In this document: in pieces, positions 38,159 to 48,228 of the stretch
Position numbering within the stretch: the stretch's first letter is position 1
How the letters are laid out: each line of letters starts with the position of its first letter
Assembly: GCA_002256115.1 (NCBI GenBank)
Contig: NKIK01000025.1
Location: 1-64,000, forward strand
Source: Burkholderiales bacterium PBB3
Lineage (GTDB): Bacteria; Pseudomonadota; Gammaproteobacteria; Burkholderiales; Burkholderiaceae_C
Direction: 5' to 3'
DNA length: 64,000 nt
Notes under the pieces: generated by a model
The model's database searches: none
Seen by the model: only the letters and a program-made list of their open reading frames with translations
What the model was told of the DNA's origin: nothing
Made by a program: the position numbers and the translations under genes

Positions 38159-39357
38159 CCACACTCGTACTGGCCTGGCGCTACCTGTGGTCGCGGCCTT
38201 TGGGCGCAGCGCTGAATGTGCTGCTGCTCAGCCTGGGTTTGGCATCCATCACATTCCTGATGCTGATCGGCTTTCAGTTGGCCAAGGCCTTTGACCGCGA
38301 CCTGGCAGGCATTGACGTGGTGGTGGGTGCCAAGGGCAGCCCCATGCAGCTCATTCTGTCTGGCGTACTGCACATTGATGTGCCGCCGGGCAATGTGCCG
38401 CTCAAAGCCGTGAAAGAGCTGGCCAAGAACCCACTTGTGGACAGCATCATTCCTATTAGTCTGGGCGACAACTTTGCGGGCTACCGCATCGTGGGCACCT
38501 CGCTGGCGTATATCGACCATTACGACGCCAAGCTGGCCCAGGGCCGCGTGTGGGACGCGCCCATGCAAGTAGTGCTGGGCGCCACCACGGCGCGCAAGCT
38601 GGGCCTGCAGTTGGGGCAAAGCTTTGTCGGTTCGCACGGCCTGGGTGCGGGTGGCCACAGCCATGGTGACAACCCCTACACGGTGGTGGGCATCCTGGCC
38701 CCCACAGGCAGTGTGCTGGACCGGCTGATCCTGACCGATAGCGCCTCGGTCTGGAAAGTGCATGAAGACTACACCGCAGTCGACGCGGACGACCGCAAGG
38801 TGATGGAAGAGGAGCGTGAAGTCACCATGGCCTTGGTGAAGTACAAAACGCCCATGGCCGCCCTGAGCTTTCCGCGCTATGTGAACACCAGTACCGAGAT
38901 GCAGGCCGCCGCCCCGGCGCTAGAGATCACCCGGCTTCTGAAGATGCTGGGCCTGGGCACCGATGTGCTGCGTGCCTTTGCCGGTGTGCTGCTGCTCACG
39001 GCGGGCCTCAGTGTTTTCATAGCATTGTGGAGCGCCGTGCGCGAGCGCCAGGCCGATTTGGCGCTCTTGCGTATGCTGGGTGCTGCACCGGGCAAGGTGG
39101 CTGCGCTGCTGATGTGTGAGGCGCTGTGGCTGGGGCTGGTGGCATCTGCCTTGGGGCTGATACTGGGCCAGGCTTTTGCGCAGGCGCTGGGCTGGTTTTT
39201 GCAGCTGGACAATTCACTGCTGATTGGCGGTATGGTGTGGCCGGTGGAGCTGTGGGTGGTGCCGTGTTTGGCACTGGGCGTGTCCTTGGTGTCGGCTTTG
39301 TTGCCCACGTTTTCCGCCTACCGTGTCAGTGTTTTAGCGCTATTGCAGTCCCGTTAA
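38155..39357 (+). CDS. FtsX/MacB-like ABC transporter permease
   Basis: A 400-aa permease with an N-terminal transmembrane helix (ALNVLLLSLGLASITFLMLI), a large periplasmic domain, and three C-terminal helices (AFAGVLLLTAGLSVFIALW, the VASALGLILGQAF region and LWVVPCLALGVSLV), the FtsX topology. The periplasmic domain carries a His-rich loop GLGAGGHSHGDNPYTVVG, suggestive of metal binding. It is translationally coupled to the ATPase. The substrate may be a lipoprotein or metal-related protein; not established. Confidence 0.88.
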   Translation: MTTLVLAWRYLWSRPLGAALNVLLLSLGLASITFLMLIGFQLAKAFDRDLAGIDVVVGAKGSPMQLILSGVLHIDVPPGNVPLKAVKELAKNPLVDSIIPISLGDNFAGYRIVGTSLAYIDHYDAKLAQGRVWDAPMQVVLGATTARKLGLQLGQSFVGSHGLGAGGHSHGDNPYTVVGILAPTGSVLDRLILTDSASVWKVHEDYTAVDADDRKVMEEEREVTMALVKYKTPMAALSFPRYVNTSTEMQAAAPALEITRLLKMLGLGTDVLRAFAGVLLLTAGLSVFIALWSAVRERQADLALLRMLGAAPGKVAALLMCEALWLGLVASALGLILGQAFAQALGWFLQLDNSLLIGGMVWPVELWVVPCLALGVSLVSALLPTFSAYRVSVLALLQSR

Positions 39358-39382
39358 TCCCCAACCCCTTCTGGAGAAATTG

Positions 39383-39625
39383 ATGAAAAAAAGTTTGTTC
39401 GTATTTGCGTTGCTGGCGCAAGCCGCTGTGTGCGCCATGGCCGCCGAGACCGACAAGGAAACCAAAGAAGACGTGGCAAGGCACCGCGCCATGGCCGCCG
39501 CCCACGAGGCCGCAGCCAAATGCCGTGAGGCGGGCAAACCCGAAGACGTGTGCAACAAAGAGCTGGCTGCGGCGTGCAAAGGCATTGCCATCGGCAAGTT
39601 TTGCGGCATGAAGCACGAACACTGA
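39383..39625 (+). CDS. Small exported cysteine-containing protein
   Basis: An 80-aa protein with a signal peptide (MKKSLFVFALLAQAAVCAMA-A), then a charged helix and four mature-region cysteines (KCREAG, EDVCNK, AACKGI, FCGMKHEH). Translation follows GGAG with good spacing, 25 bp after the ABC permease. Family unrecognised. It probably belongs to the ABC operon and might bind metal through its Cys/His tail (inference). Confidence 0.7.
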   Translation: MKKSLFVFALLAQAAVCAMAAETDKETKEDVARHRAMAAAHEAAAKCREAGKPEDVCNKELAAACKGIAIGKFCGMKHEH

Positions 39626-39637
39626 TAGGCTTGCACT

Positions 39638-41224
39638 GTGAGCACACCCACCCGCAACTCCGTTAACACCACGGCGGTACCCGCTACGGGCAATACGCAT
39701 ATTGATGCGCTGATTGGCGGGCGTAAGTGGGGCGATGGGCTGGGTGCGGCCGTGCGCCTGGACTACAGCTTTGCCACCTCTAGCACCAACTGGCTCAGTG
39801 GCTATGGCGATGGCGAGCCCGCCACACTGACGCCGCTGAACGCCACCCAGCAGACCGCCTTTACCGGTGCTCTGGCGGCCTGGGCTGCGGTGGCCAATCT
39901 GCAGTTCACCAAGGTGGTTGAAACCACCAGCCTGGTGGGCGATATTCGTGTGGCATCTACCCAGGTCAGCGGCATTTTGGATGCACAGGCCTATGCCTAC
40001 CTGCCCGGCGGCAGCCCTGCGGCTGGAGACGTGTGGCTCAATACCTCGGCCTATTGGGATGGCTACACGCCGGGCTCTTTTGGCTTCATGACCTATGTGC
40101 ACGAGTTGGGCCACGCGCTGGGTTTGAGCCACCCCTTTGAGGGCAACAAGGCGCTCACCTACCCGGCCGGTGAAGAGAGCTACGACTTCACGCTGATGAG
40201 CTATTCCGCAGTGGCGGGGTTAGCCAATTCGGACGTGGACTTTTACCCCACCACGCCGATGATGAATGACATCGCCACCATGCAGTATTTGTACGGTGCC
40301 AACACCAGCTACCACAGCGGCGACGACACCTACATTTTCAAGCAGGGCCAAAACTACTACCAGACGATTTGGGATGCCGGTGGCAATGACACCATCCGCT
40401 GGGATGCCTCTGCCAGCGGTACACCAGAAGGCGCAACGATTGACTTGCGGTCCGGCCGTTGGAGCGATTTGGGTAACTCGCTCACGCGCTTTGACAGCAA
40501 TGGCCGCACCATCGGCAAGTCCGACAACACGGTGGCGATCTACACCACGGTGGCTATTGAAAATGCCATGGGCAGCTACGGCAATGACACGCTCATTGGC
40601 AATGATCTGGTGAACCGCCTGACCGGTGGCGGTGGCAATGACACGCTGGTGGGGGGGGCCGGGTACGACATGGCCCTGTTCTCCGGGCCACGCTCGGCTT
40701 ACTCTGTGGCGCGCTCGGGCAGCCAGCTCAGCGTGCTGGACTCCACCGCCAAAGACGGCGCAGACCAATTGAGCGAAGTGGAGCGCCTGGGATTTGCGGA
40801 TGGCTACGTTGCCATGGACCTGGGCAAGGGCGAGGCCGCTGGGAAAACTGCGCTGTTGGTCGGGGCTACTTTGGGCCTCGCGGGGTTGACCAACACCCTG
40901 GCGCTTGGGTATGTCATCAGTTACTTTGAGGCCACCAGCAAACCAACGCTGCTGATGGGCGCGCAGATCATCGTGGACAACGGCATCACCGCGAGCCTGG
41001 CCGGCGGCCCCGGCAATGCCAAGTTCGTCAACCTGATCTACAACAACGTAGTGGGCGTGGCACCCGATGCTGCCACGCTGGGTCTGCTCACAGGCCTACT
41101 GGATAGCGGCCAGTACAACCAGGCGTCGTTTTTGGCGGCAGTGGCTGAGCTACCTCTGAACCAGGATCACATTGGCTTGATCGGGCTAGCGACTACCGGC
41201 CTGCTGTACCTGCCCTTTGGCTAG
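39638..41224 (+). CDS. Serralysin-like M10 metalloprotease with RTX repeats
   Basis: A 528-aa secreted protease. The zinc site is HELGHALGLSH (His155, His159, His165), with Glu156 catalytic and the Met-turn in FTLMSYSA. RTX-type calcium repeats GGGGNDTLVGGAGYD follow, then a C-terminal region resembling DUF4214 (FVNLIYNNVVGVAPDAATLG). It has no N-terminal signal peptide, as expected for type I secretion via a C-terminal signal. No T1SS ABC/MFP genes are adjacent, but a tolC is present at 24.3 kb. The start is a GTG. It overlaps the convergent S41 gene by 4 bp. Confidence 0.88.
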   Translation: MSTPTRNSVNTTAVPATGNTHIDALIGGRKWGDGLGAAVRLDYSFATSSTNWLSGYGDGEPATLTPLNATQQTAFTGALAAWAAVANLQFTKVVETTSLVGDIRVASTQVSGILDAQAYAYLPGGSPAAGDVWLNTSAYWDGYTPGSFGFMTYVHELGHALGLSHPFEGNKALTYPAGEESYDFTLMSYSAVAGLANSDVDFYPTTPMMNDIATMQYLYGANTSYHSGDDTYIFKQGQNYYQTIWDAGGNDTIRWDASASGTPEGATIDLRSGRWSDLGNSLTRFDSNGRTIGKSDNTVAIYTTVAIENAMGSYGNDTLIGNDLVNRLTGGGGNDTLVGGAGYDMALFSGPRSAYSVARSGSQLSVLDSTAKDGADQLSEVERLGFADGYVAMDLGKGEAAGKTALLVGATLGLAGLTNTLALGYVISYFEATSKPTLLMGAQIIVDNGITASLAGGPGNAKFVNLIYNNVVGVAPDAATLGLLTGLLDSGQYNQASFLAAVAELPLNQDHIGLIGLATTGLLYLPFG

Positions 41225-42606
41225 GAGCGTGGGCGGCTAGCTTCCAGCACTTCAATGGCGCGCTCCAAAACCCGGTCTTTACCGTCTATCAAGTCTTGGC
41301 GGCTGGGGGTGGCGCGGTGGTCGGGCACGACGCCCGTGCCTTCTATGCGCTTGCCGTGTAGCGGCGCAAAATCCAGCTCGCTGTAGGCCAAAGCACCACC
41401 GCCAGGCACGTTGGCATAGCCCATATAGCCCAGCAAACAGCCGCAGCTGGTGTCACCCACGATCTGGGCCCGGCCAATGCCTTGCAAAGAGCTGGCAAAA
41501 AACTCACTGGCGCTGGCACTGTCCGCATCCACTAGCACCGCCACGGGGGCCAGGTAGGGCGCTTTGACACCCGCCAACTCCAGCTCCATATTGCCCATGG
41601 GCAGCAGGCCCATAAACAGGCTGGGCGGGCGACCACTGCGGGTCACTTTTTTGCCCAGTGGCACTTTGCCCTGCACCAGATATTCCATCATGCTGGTCGC
41701 CAGCTTTAGCGCACCACCGCCATTGCCGCGCAGGTCAATCACCAGGGCCGGGGTGTCCTTGATTTTGTTAAACGTAGGCAACACTTCAAACAACAGCTTC
41801 AGGTCAAAACCCGTCAGGCGCATATAGCCGTAGCCGTTGGGCAAAAATTTTGCGCTCAGGCTGTCCTTGCGTGGCAGCACGGTGCGCGTTAACGTGGTTT
41901 GAAGCTGCGTGCCGTCATTGCGCTCCAAGCCCAGCACCAAGGTATCCGAAGGGGACTCGGGGTCGCCACTATTGAGGATGCGTCTGACTGTCTTTTGGCG
42001 TGCCCGTTCGGTGGAGTTTTTGCGCGCCTTGAGCGATTGCAATTGCCACCACTCAGCCGTGGGTGTGCCGTCTATCGTCAGCAGCTTGTTACCTTTGACG
42101 ATGCCCGCTTTCTCGGCGGCAGAATCCTTGGACACTGCCATCACGATGATGTCATCGCCCAGTTGCGCCAGAGTCAGCCCCACCGTGTTGCTCTGCTTAT
42201 TCTTGTCATACGCATATTGCTTGGATGACAGCACGCGGGTGTGTGCATCGCCCAGCTCAGCCACCATGGTGTCCAGGTCTTTCCAGAAGATGTCGTCGTT
42301 GGCGGCAGACAAAATTTTGGGCCGCTGCGCATCCCCCACTTGCCGCCAATTCACACCATTGAGGTTGGGGTCTACATAGGCCTCGTTGATGCGATTCCAC
42401 ACAAAGTCAAACGCCTGCTGCCGGGTGTACGGGTCCATCGCCGCGCCGTCTGCGGGGGCCTCGTTGCCTAAGCGCCGGGTCAGTACATGGTTGGGGTCTA
42501 TGGCGGCGCAGCCCACCATAGAGACCAAAAATACCGCGATGCTTAAAAAATGAAAGATGCGGCGCATAGATGGGCTGGCTTTGAAAGGGTGCGTGTGCAT
42601 TGGCAT
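41221..42606 (-). CDS. S41-family C-terminal-processing peptidase-like lipoprotein
   Basis: A lipoprotein signal (FLVSMVGCAA, lipobox VGC) precedes a PDZ-like domain (DSAAEKAGIVKGNKLLTIDG) and an S41 catalytic domain with DLRGNGGGAL and the serine loop DADSASASEFFASSLQ. The position where CtpA-type enzymes carry the general-base Lys (TFGKG) reads TSCGCLLG here. Either it uses a different base, as tricorn-type S41 enzymes do, or it is inactive. 461 aa from the first ATG; a start near MRRIFHFL would also keep the lipobox. Confidence 0.85.
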   Translation of the reverse strand: MPMHTHPFKASPSMRRIFHFLSIAVFLVSMVGCAAIDPNHVLTRRLGNEAPADGAAMDPYTRQQAFDFVWNRINEAYVDPNLNGVNWRQVGDAQRPKILSAANDDIFWKDLDTMVAELGDAHTRVLSSKQYAYDKNKQSNTVGLTLAQLGDDIIVMAVSKDSAAEKAGIVKGNKLLTIDGTPTAEWWQLQSLKARKNSTERARQKTVRRILNSGDPESPSDTLVLGLERNDGTQLQTTLTRTVLPRKDSLSAKFLPNGYGYMRLTGFDLKLLFEVLPTFNKIKDTPALVIDLRGNGGGALKLATSMMEYLVQGKVPLGKKVTRSGRPPSLFMGLLPMGNMELELAGVKAPYLAPVAVLVDADSASASEFFASSLQGIGRAQIVGDTSCGCLLGYMGYANVPGGGALAYSELDFAPLHGKRIEGTGVVPDHRATPSRQDLIDGKDRVLERAIEVLEASRPRS

Positions 42607-42724
42607 AGTTCAAAAGTATCGCACCCCCAGTTCGTACCCTGTCGGTAACCTGGGAGCCCCCCAAGAGGGTGTTTCCCAGTTACCATAGAACATGTAATTT
42701 TGTTACACGTTTTCACCCATTCCT

Positions 42725-44575
42725 ATGACCGCCACACTCCACCCCGTTGTTGATGCAATCACCCGTCGCATCATCGAACGCAGCGCGCCCACCCGCAGCG
42801 CCTACCTGGCCCAGATTGACCTTGCGGCCCAGCGCAAACCCGGTGCCGACCGCATGGGCTGTGCCAATGTGGCCCACGCCTTCGCCGCCATGCCCGATGG
42901 CGACAAAGCCCGCGTCACCGGGCTGGACAAATTCAAAGTGGTGGCCGAGAAGGGCCCCAACATCGGCATCGTCAATGCCTACAACGATTTGCTCTCGGCC
43001 CACGCGCCGCTGCAGCACTACCCCGACCTGATCAAAGAAGAATCCCGCAAGCATGGCGCCACCGCCCAGGTGGCTGGCGGCGTGCCCGCCATGTGCGATG
43101 GCGTCACCCAAGGCACCCCCGGTATGGAGCTCAGCCTTTTCAGCCGTGACGCCATTGCCATGGCCACGGCCATATCGCTCAGCCACGATGTGTTTGATGC
43201 CGCGCTGATGCTGGGCGTGTGCGACAAAATCGTGCCTGGCCTCTTGATCGGCGCGCTGCACTTTGGCCATCTGCCCACGGTCTTTGTGCCCGCTGGGCCT
43301 ATGACATCGGGCTTGTCCAACAACGAAAAATCTAAGGTGCGCGAGAAAGCCGCACAAGGCCTGGTGGGCCGCACCGAGCTGCTGCAGGCCGAGTCCGCCG
43401 CGTACCACGGCCAGGGCACCTGCACCTTTTACGGCACGGCCAATAGCAACCAAATGCTGCTGGAAGCCATGGGCCTGCACGTGCCCGGCACCGCCTTCAT
43501 CAACCCCGGCGAAGGCGTACGCCAGGAGCTGACGCGCGAAGCGGTGCGTACGGTGTTGGAGATCACCAAGACCAAACGCTTCGCGCCCATTGGCCATGTG
43601 GTGGACGAACGCTGCATCGTCAACGCCATGGTCGCTTTGCTGGCCACTGGCGGGTCTACTAACCATTTGATTCACTGGGTGGCCGTGGCACGCGCGGCGG
43701 GCATTGTTATCGACTGGAATGACTTCTCAGCATTGTCGGATGTGGTGCCTTTACTCACCCGCGTGTACCCCAATGGCAGTGCCGACGTAAACCAGTTCCA
43801 GGCCGCAGGCGGCCCCGGCTTCGTGATCCGAGAACTGTTGGATGCAGGCTATATGCATGCTGAAGTGCTGACCGTGCGCGCCGGTGGACTGCGCGAGTTT
43901 GTGGGCATCCCCAGTGCAACTGCCAATGGCGCTCTGCAATGGGCCGACCCCGGTGCCAGCAAAGACGACAGCGTGGTGCGCCCGGCCAGCAGCCCGTTTA
44001 GCGCCAGTGGTGGTTTGAAGTTGCTCAAAGGCAATTTGGGCCGCAGCGTCATCAAGGTATCTGCCGTGCCGGACGACCGCCACATCATTGAAGCACCATG
44101 CCGCGTGTTTGATTCGCAGGATGCTTTGCACAAAGCCTTTAGCGCCGATGAACTGAACCAGGATGTCATTTGCGTAGTGCGCTGGCAAGGCCCGCAGGCC
44201 AATGGCATGCCCGAGCTGCACAAGCTCACGCCGCCGCTGGCCGTATTGCAAGGCAAGGGCTACCGCGTGGCACTGGTGACCGATGGTCGCATGAGCGGCG
44301 CTTCGGGCAAGGTGCCCGCCGCCATCCACGTATCGCCCGAAGCCGCCGCTGGTGGCCCCTTGGCCCGTGTGCAAGACGGCGATGTGATCCGCCTAGACGC
44401 AAACGCCGAGACACTGCAAGTGCTGGTGAGCGACGCCGAATGGGCCGCACGCCCTGTGGCTACGATGCCCGAAGAACTGCGCGCCGCAAACGGCATCGGC
44501 ATGGGCCGCGAGCTGTTTGCCAACTTCCGCCGCAACGCATTAACCGCCGAAGAAGGAGCCTGCACATGGCTGTAA
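42725..44575 (+). CDS. edd: 6-phosphogluconate dehydratase
   Basis: Makes 2-keto-3-deoxy-6-phosphogluconate in the Entner-Doudoroff pathway using a 4Fe-4S cluster. Family motifs of the IlvD/Edd group are visible: [50 protein letters not shown] and [18 protein letters not shown]. 616 aa, full length. The end overlaps the eda start by 10 bp, so the two enzymes are co-translated. Confidence 0.97.
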   Translation: MTATLHPVVDAITRRIIERSAPTRSAYLAQIDLAAQRKPGADRMGCANVAHAFAAMPDGDKARVTGLDKFKVVAEKGPNIGIVNAYNDLLSAHAPLQHYPDLIKEESRKHGATAQVAGGVPAMCDGVTQGTPGMELSLFSRDAIAMATAISLSHDVFDAALMLGVCDKIVPGLLIGALHFGHLPTVFVPAGPMTSGLSNNEKSKVREKAAQGLVGRTELLQAESAAYHGQGTCTFYGTANSNQMLLEAMGLHVPGTAFINPGEGVRQELTREAVRTVLEITKTKRFAPIGHVVDERCIVNAMVALLATGGSTNHLIHWVAVARAAGIVIDWNDFSALSDVVPLLTRVYPNGSADVNQFQAAGGPGFVIRELLDAGYMHAEVLTVRAGGLREFVGIPSATANGALQWADPGASKDDSVVRPASSPFSASGGLKLLKGNLGRSVIKVSAVPDDRHIIEAPCRVFDSQDALHKAFSADELNQDVICVVRWQGPQANGMPELHKLTPPLAVLQGKGYRVALVTDGRMSGASGKVPAAIHVSPEAAAGGPLARVQDGDVIRLDANAETLQVLVSDAEWAARPVATMPEELRAANGIGMGRELFANFRRNALTAEEGACTWL

Positions 44576-45210
44576 CCCAAAACTCATTGACCGCCCTGCA
44601 AGTGATGCAGGATGCCCCCGTGATCCCCGTCATTGTGTTGAACGACGTGGCCCACGCCGTGCCCATGGCCCGTGCTTTGTTGGCAGGCGGTGTGCGCATG
44701 CTGGAAGTAACTCTGCGCACACCCCAGGCGCTGGCCTGCATTGAAGCCATTGCCAAAGAAGTGCCCGAGGCCGTGGTGGGCGCAGGCACCATCCGCACCC
44801 GCGCCGATGCGCAAGCCGCCGCCAACGCGGGCGCACGCTTTGTCGTCAGCCCCGGTTACACCAGCGCCGTGGGCCAAGCCTGCCGCGATGTAGGCCTGGC
44901 CCTGCTGCCCGGCGTAGCTACTGGCAGTGAAATCATGATGGCGCAAGAGGACGGCTTCACCGAACTCAAATTCTTCCCGGCCATGCAAGCCGGTGGCCCG
45001 GCAATGCTGAAGGCCTGGAGCGGCCCGTTTTTTGACGTGAAGTTTTGCCCCACGGGCGGCGTCACGCTGCAAAACGCGCCCGACTTTTTGGCCTTGCCCA
45101 ACGTCATCTGCGTGGGCGGCTCGTGGATCGTGCCGGCGGATGCGTTTGCCAGTGGCGACTGGGCGCGGGTGACGCAACTGGCCAAAGATACTCAGGCTTT
45201 GAGCAAGTAG
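44566..45210 (+). CDS. eda: 2-keto-3-deoxy-6-phosphogluconate aldolase
   Basis: Cleaves KDPG to pyruvate and glyceraldehyde 3-phosphate. The Schiff-base Lys135 is in TELKFFPAM and the acid/base Glu47 is in [28 protein letters not shown] and KFCPTGGVT complete the class I aldolase fold. 214 aa. Together with edd this completes the Entner-Doudoroff shunt. ATG 44566 lies inside the end of edd and has an AAGGAG ribosome site. A dispersed repeat follows, then the integron. Confidence 0.97.
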   Translation: MAVTQNSLTALQVMQDAPVIPVIVLNDVAHAVPMARALLAGGVRMLEVTLRTPQALACIEAIAKEVPEAVVGAGTIRTRADAQAAANAGARFVVSPGYTSAVGQACRDVGLALLPGVATGSEIMMAQEDGFTELKFFPAMQAGGPAMLKAWSGPFFDVKFCPTGGVTLQNAPDFLALPNVICVGGSWIVPADAFASGDWARVTQLAKDTQALSK

Positions 45211-45237
45211 GGTCTATTGGCGTTTATAAGCCAAATC

Positions 45238-45290
45238 GGCCACTCAAGCCGTGGATAGTGCGGGAGCAGCTACTAAAGTTGTAGCGAAGA
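45238..45290 (+). repeat. Dispersed GATAGTGCGGGAGCAGCT repeat, copy 6
   Basis: GCCGTGGATAGTGCGGGAGC followed by AGCTACTAAAGTTGTAGCG, nearly the same as copy 7 at 58.6 kb. It marks the junction between eda and the broken integrase. Confidence 0.8.
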
Positions 45291-45716
45291 AGAGTTAAAC
45301 CTCTGCTAACAGGCTATCCAGTGCCGCATGCCTGTGCCGTAGAGCAGACGTGCCAGCAACCCAGTCACACCCTCCATTTGGGAAAACATGCTGCCAACTT
45401 CCTCGCGGGTCAGCACCGAGGGAATCCGCTTGGCAGGCACAGGCCGACCAATCTCTTGCAGCCAGGGCAGCTTTTGCGTCAGCACTTCTTTGTATAGATA
45501 CAAAATTGCACTTAAAGCCTGTCGATGAGTCGATGGTGCCGCTTTGCGCACATTGGCCAGCATGGTCAAGAACTGTTCAACTTCGGGTCGACCCATATCC
45601 CGTGGGTGGCGCAAGCCATGAAAGCGGATGAACCAGCGCACCCAGTACAAGTAGGTTTGTAAGCATCCGGTGCAGACCACCCTTGTCCCGCCGACGCAAT
45701 TCGTTTATCGACTTGG

Positions 45717-47426
45717 TTAGGCTTGCGGCTGCCACCGCGTAGGCAACAACTCCTCGATACGGCTATTGGGATGCGTAGGCAAACGCGTCAACACATCGGT
45801 CAGATAGGCCAGCGGCTCAATGCCATTCATCTTGGCCGTCTGAATTAAACTCATGATGTCAGCGGCGCGCCCACCAGCGCCCAGGCTGCCACTGAAGAGC
45901 CAATTCTTGCGCCCCAGCGCCCAGGGCCGAATCTGGTTCTCAATGCGGTTGTTGTCCATGGGCAATCGTCCGTCATCGGCGTAACGAACCAACGCAGGCC
46001 AACGCTTGAGGGCATAGTCCATGGCCTTGGCAGTGCCTGTGCCATCGGTGATGCACTCGCGCTGAGCCAGGAGCCAAGCATGCAGCGCCAATAACCTGGG
46101 TTTTGATTCCTGCTGCCTGCGCGCCGTGGCAAGTTTCACATCCAGGCCCTCGTCCTGGATCGCACGCTCAACCCCATACAACGCCCCGATGTGATCCAGC
46201 GCCACCTCAGCCAAGCTGCTCTTGGCCGCCACATGCAGCTCAAAGAACTTTCTCCTGACGTGCGCCCAGCACCCCACCTCGATGATGGGCTGCGCATTGG
46301 CATTGGCATCGTCACCGCTGGCCTGGCCTATGCCCGGCGCAAGCAATGACTTGAACAATGCTTTGTAACCCCCGTAATCGTCCACCACCAGGTGACCACT
46401 CCAACGCTTTATCTTGGGCGGATCATCGACCTCCTGATCGATGCGACGCATTGGCGGCTCAAACTGCAGGAAGTCTTTGGCATGCTTACCACTGCGACCC
46501 TCCTTGATTTGGTACACCACCGCGCCAACGGCTTCATGCACCCCAGTGGCATAGGCCCAGATGTAGCCACGCGTCTTGTGGCCCTTGCGCGCCAATATGG
46601 TGATCGGGGACTCGTCGGCATGCAGCACCTGGGCCTGCAACAACTGGGCCTTCAAAGCCTGTGCAATCGGTGCCAGCGCAGCCCCGCAGGCACCCACCCA
46701 ATCGGCCAGGGTCGAACTGCTGAGCTGAACACCGGCACGCTCGTAAATCTCACCCTGGCGGTACAGCGGCAAATGGTCATCGTATTTGGCGATCAGCACC
46801 TGCGCCAGTAGTCTTGCCGTGGGAATGCCGCCATCGATGATTTGGGCAGGCATGGCTTCTTGGCGCAGGTGCGCGCAGCACTTGCAGGCCCACACCCCAC
46901 GGATATGACGCTCCACCCGAAACACGCCCGGCGCATAGTCCAGCCGTTCAGACACATCCTGGCTGATACGGCTCAGGGGTGAGCCACAGCCACAGGTGGT
47001 GTTGGCCGGCTCGTGGGCAATGTCCACGCGGGCAAGGTTGGCGGGCAGTGGCTGACGCACAGGACGGCCCTTGGGTGCAACGGGTGGGGTCTTGATGCCC
47101 AGTTGGGCCAGCTGGTGTTCTGCAGCGCCTAGGTCTTCTGCATTGGCTTCTTCAAACAGCTTGGCCTGCACGGCATCCATGGCCTCGGTCTTGGCCCCAA
47201 AGCGCAGGTGACGCAGCAGGCGAATCTCCACGGTGAGGGCGTCAATCTTGGCTTGGCGCAGTTGGAGTTCGCTGCCCTGTTGGTCGATCTGTTTAGAGTC
47301 CTTGGCGAGGCGTTCGATGAGGCTTTGTGCCAGTGCGCGCAATTCGTTTCTATTCAGGGCGTCAAGGGTGCCGATGTCAGGCGATGCAGTGGCTGCAAAC
47401 GGTGTGGACGAAGGCTCCAAGGGCAT
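45717..47426 (-). CDS. tnpC: IS66 transposase TnpC
   Basis: The DDE transposase of IS66. An N-terminal coiled coil/leucine-rich segment (LRQAKIDALTVEIRLLRHLR) is followed by a zinc-binding region (CGCGSPLSRI and WACKCCAHLR). Catalytic acidic residues are visible in LHADESPITIL, VVDDYGGYKALF and NNRIENQIRPWALGRKNWLF (the E). The C-terminal DUF/IS66_C tail is present. ATG 47426 (MPLEPS) is preferred over the longer frame. It appears intact. Confidence 0.94.
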   Translation of the reverse strand: MPLEPSSTPFAATASPDIGTLDALNRNELRALAQSLIERLAKDSKQIDQQGSELQLRQAKIDALTVEIRLLRHLRFGAKTEAMDAVQAKLFEEANAEDLGAAEHQLAQLGIKTPPVAPKGRPVRQPLPANLARVDIAHEPANTTCGCGSPLSRISQDVSERLDYAPGVFRVERHIRGVWACKCCAHLRQEAMPAQIIDGGIPTARLLAQVLIAKYDDHLPLYRQGEIYERAGVQLSSSTLADWVGACGAALAPIAQALKAQLLQAQVLHADESPITILARKGHKTRGYIWAYATGVHEAVGAVVYQIKEGRSGKHAKDFLQFEPPMRRIDQEVDDPPKIKRWSGHLVVDDYGGYKALFKSLLAPGIGQASGDDANANAQPIIEVGCWAHVRRKFFELHVAAKSSLAEVALDHIGALYGVERAIQDEGLDVKLATARRQQESKPRLLALHAWLLAQRECITDGTGTAKAMDYALKRWPALVRYADDGRLPMDNNRIENQIRPWALGRKNWLFSGSLGAGGRAADIMSLIQTAKMNGIEPLAYLTDVLTRLPTHPNSRIEELLPTRWQPQA

Positions 47427-47522
47427 GCGGGCGATTGTGCAAAACCACAAGACAAAGGGCAATGGGTGGATGCACCAATTGCCCTTGTTCAGCCCTTGCA
47501 GCGCCTGTGGTGATGCGTTGCT

Positions 47523-47855
47523 TTACGTCAAGGCAATCCCCCTGTCTGGCCCCAGCTTGCGCCACGGCAGGCCCACGGTGAGGGCCTGCCATTGCTGCTC
47601 GTTTAGGCTGATGTGGGGCTCTTGGCCACTGGGCCAGTGCAAACTGCCTTCATGCAGGCGCCGGGTGCAAAGCCACAGGCCAAAGCCGTCGTGCAAGAGG
47701 ACCTTCATGCGGTTGGCACGCAGGTTTGCGAAGGCGTAGGCGGTGTGGGGTTGGGCGGCACCGAAGACTGTCACTACGCGGGCCAGTAGGCTGTCCATGC
47801 CGCAGCGCATGTCCACGGGCACCACTGCCAGCATCCAGGAGTCGATGCGCATCAT
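47523..47855 (-). CDS. tnpB: IS66 accessory protein TnpB
   Basis: A 110-aa Orf2-type protein beginning MMRIDSWMLAVVPVDMRCGM, with AFANLRANRMKVLLHDGFGL typical of IS66 TnpB. It is required for IS66 transposition by an unclear mechanism. Its ATG overlaps the tnpA stop (ATGATG/TGA), indicating coupling. Confidence 0.93.
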   Translation of the reverse strand: MMRIDSWMLAVVPVDMRCGMDSLLARVVTVFGAAQPHTAYAFANLRANRMKVLLHDGFGLWLCTRRLHEGSLHWPSGQEPHISLNEQQWQALTVGLPWRKLGPDRGIALT

Positions 47856-48228
47856 GCGAGTACCTCGCGCAGCCAGGCACCGCAGGCCTGTACGGCATCC
47901 AGCGGCCAATCGATGCGGGCGTGTAGCGCGCTGCCTTCTTTGCCAAGCACGATGCGCACGCAGGCGTCTTGGGTTGGCATAGCGTTGGCGTGTTTGGCGT
48001 GCTTGATGGGTACGGCTCGCACAAAGGCTGTGTTGGGCGGGGCTGTGTTGGGCGCTGGGCTGGGTCGAGTGCCTTGCGCCAGCGCCGCTCCCAGCTCAGT
48101 TGGGCTCGCCAGTGGCTGAGTTCTTCATTGCGTGACTGGGCATAGGCTTTGAGTTTCATGCCGCTGGCCCGCCAGGTGTCAATGTCTTGGAGGGCGCGTG
48201 CGATGCGCGCTCGGCGTGTTTCTGTCAT
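47852..48228 (-). pseudogene. tnpA: IS66 tnpA, frameshifted
   Basis: The start [20 protein letters not shown] and the end (CVRIVLGKEGSALHARIDWP, then LREVLA-stop overlapping the tnpB ATG) both match IS66 TnpA, but they are in different frames. The interval is 377 bp, not a multiple of three. The shift lies near 48000-48060, where the DNA has two close copies of GGCTGTGTTGGGCG. As written, the element may be unable to transpose by itself unless the shift is translational or a sequencing error. Confidence 0.8.

Noticed and set aside
45300..45330. GCTAACAGG at the intI truncation point as an attC remnant
   Set aside because: It matches the left end of attC 1 and 2 for nine bases only, with no following palindrome. 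Chance is adequate, though integrase-mediated deletion is conceivable.
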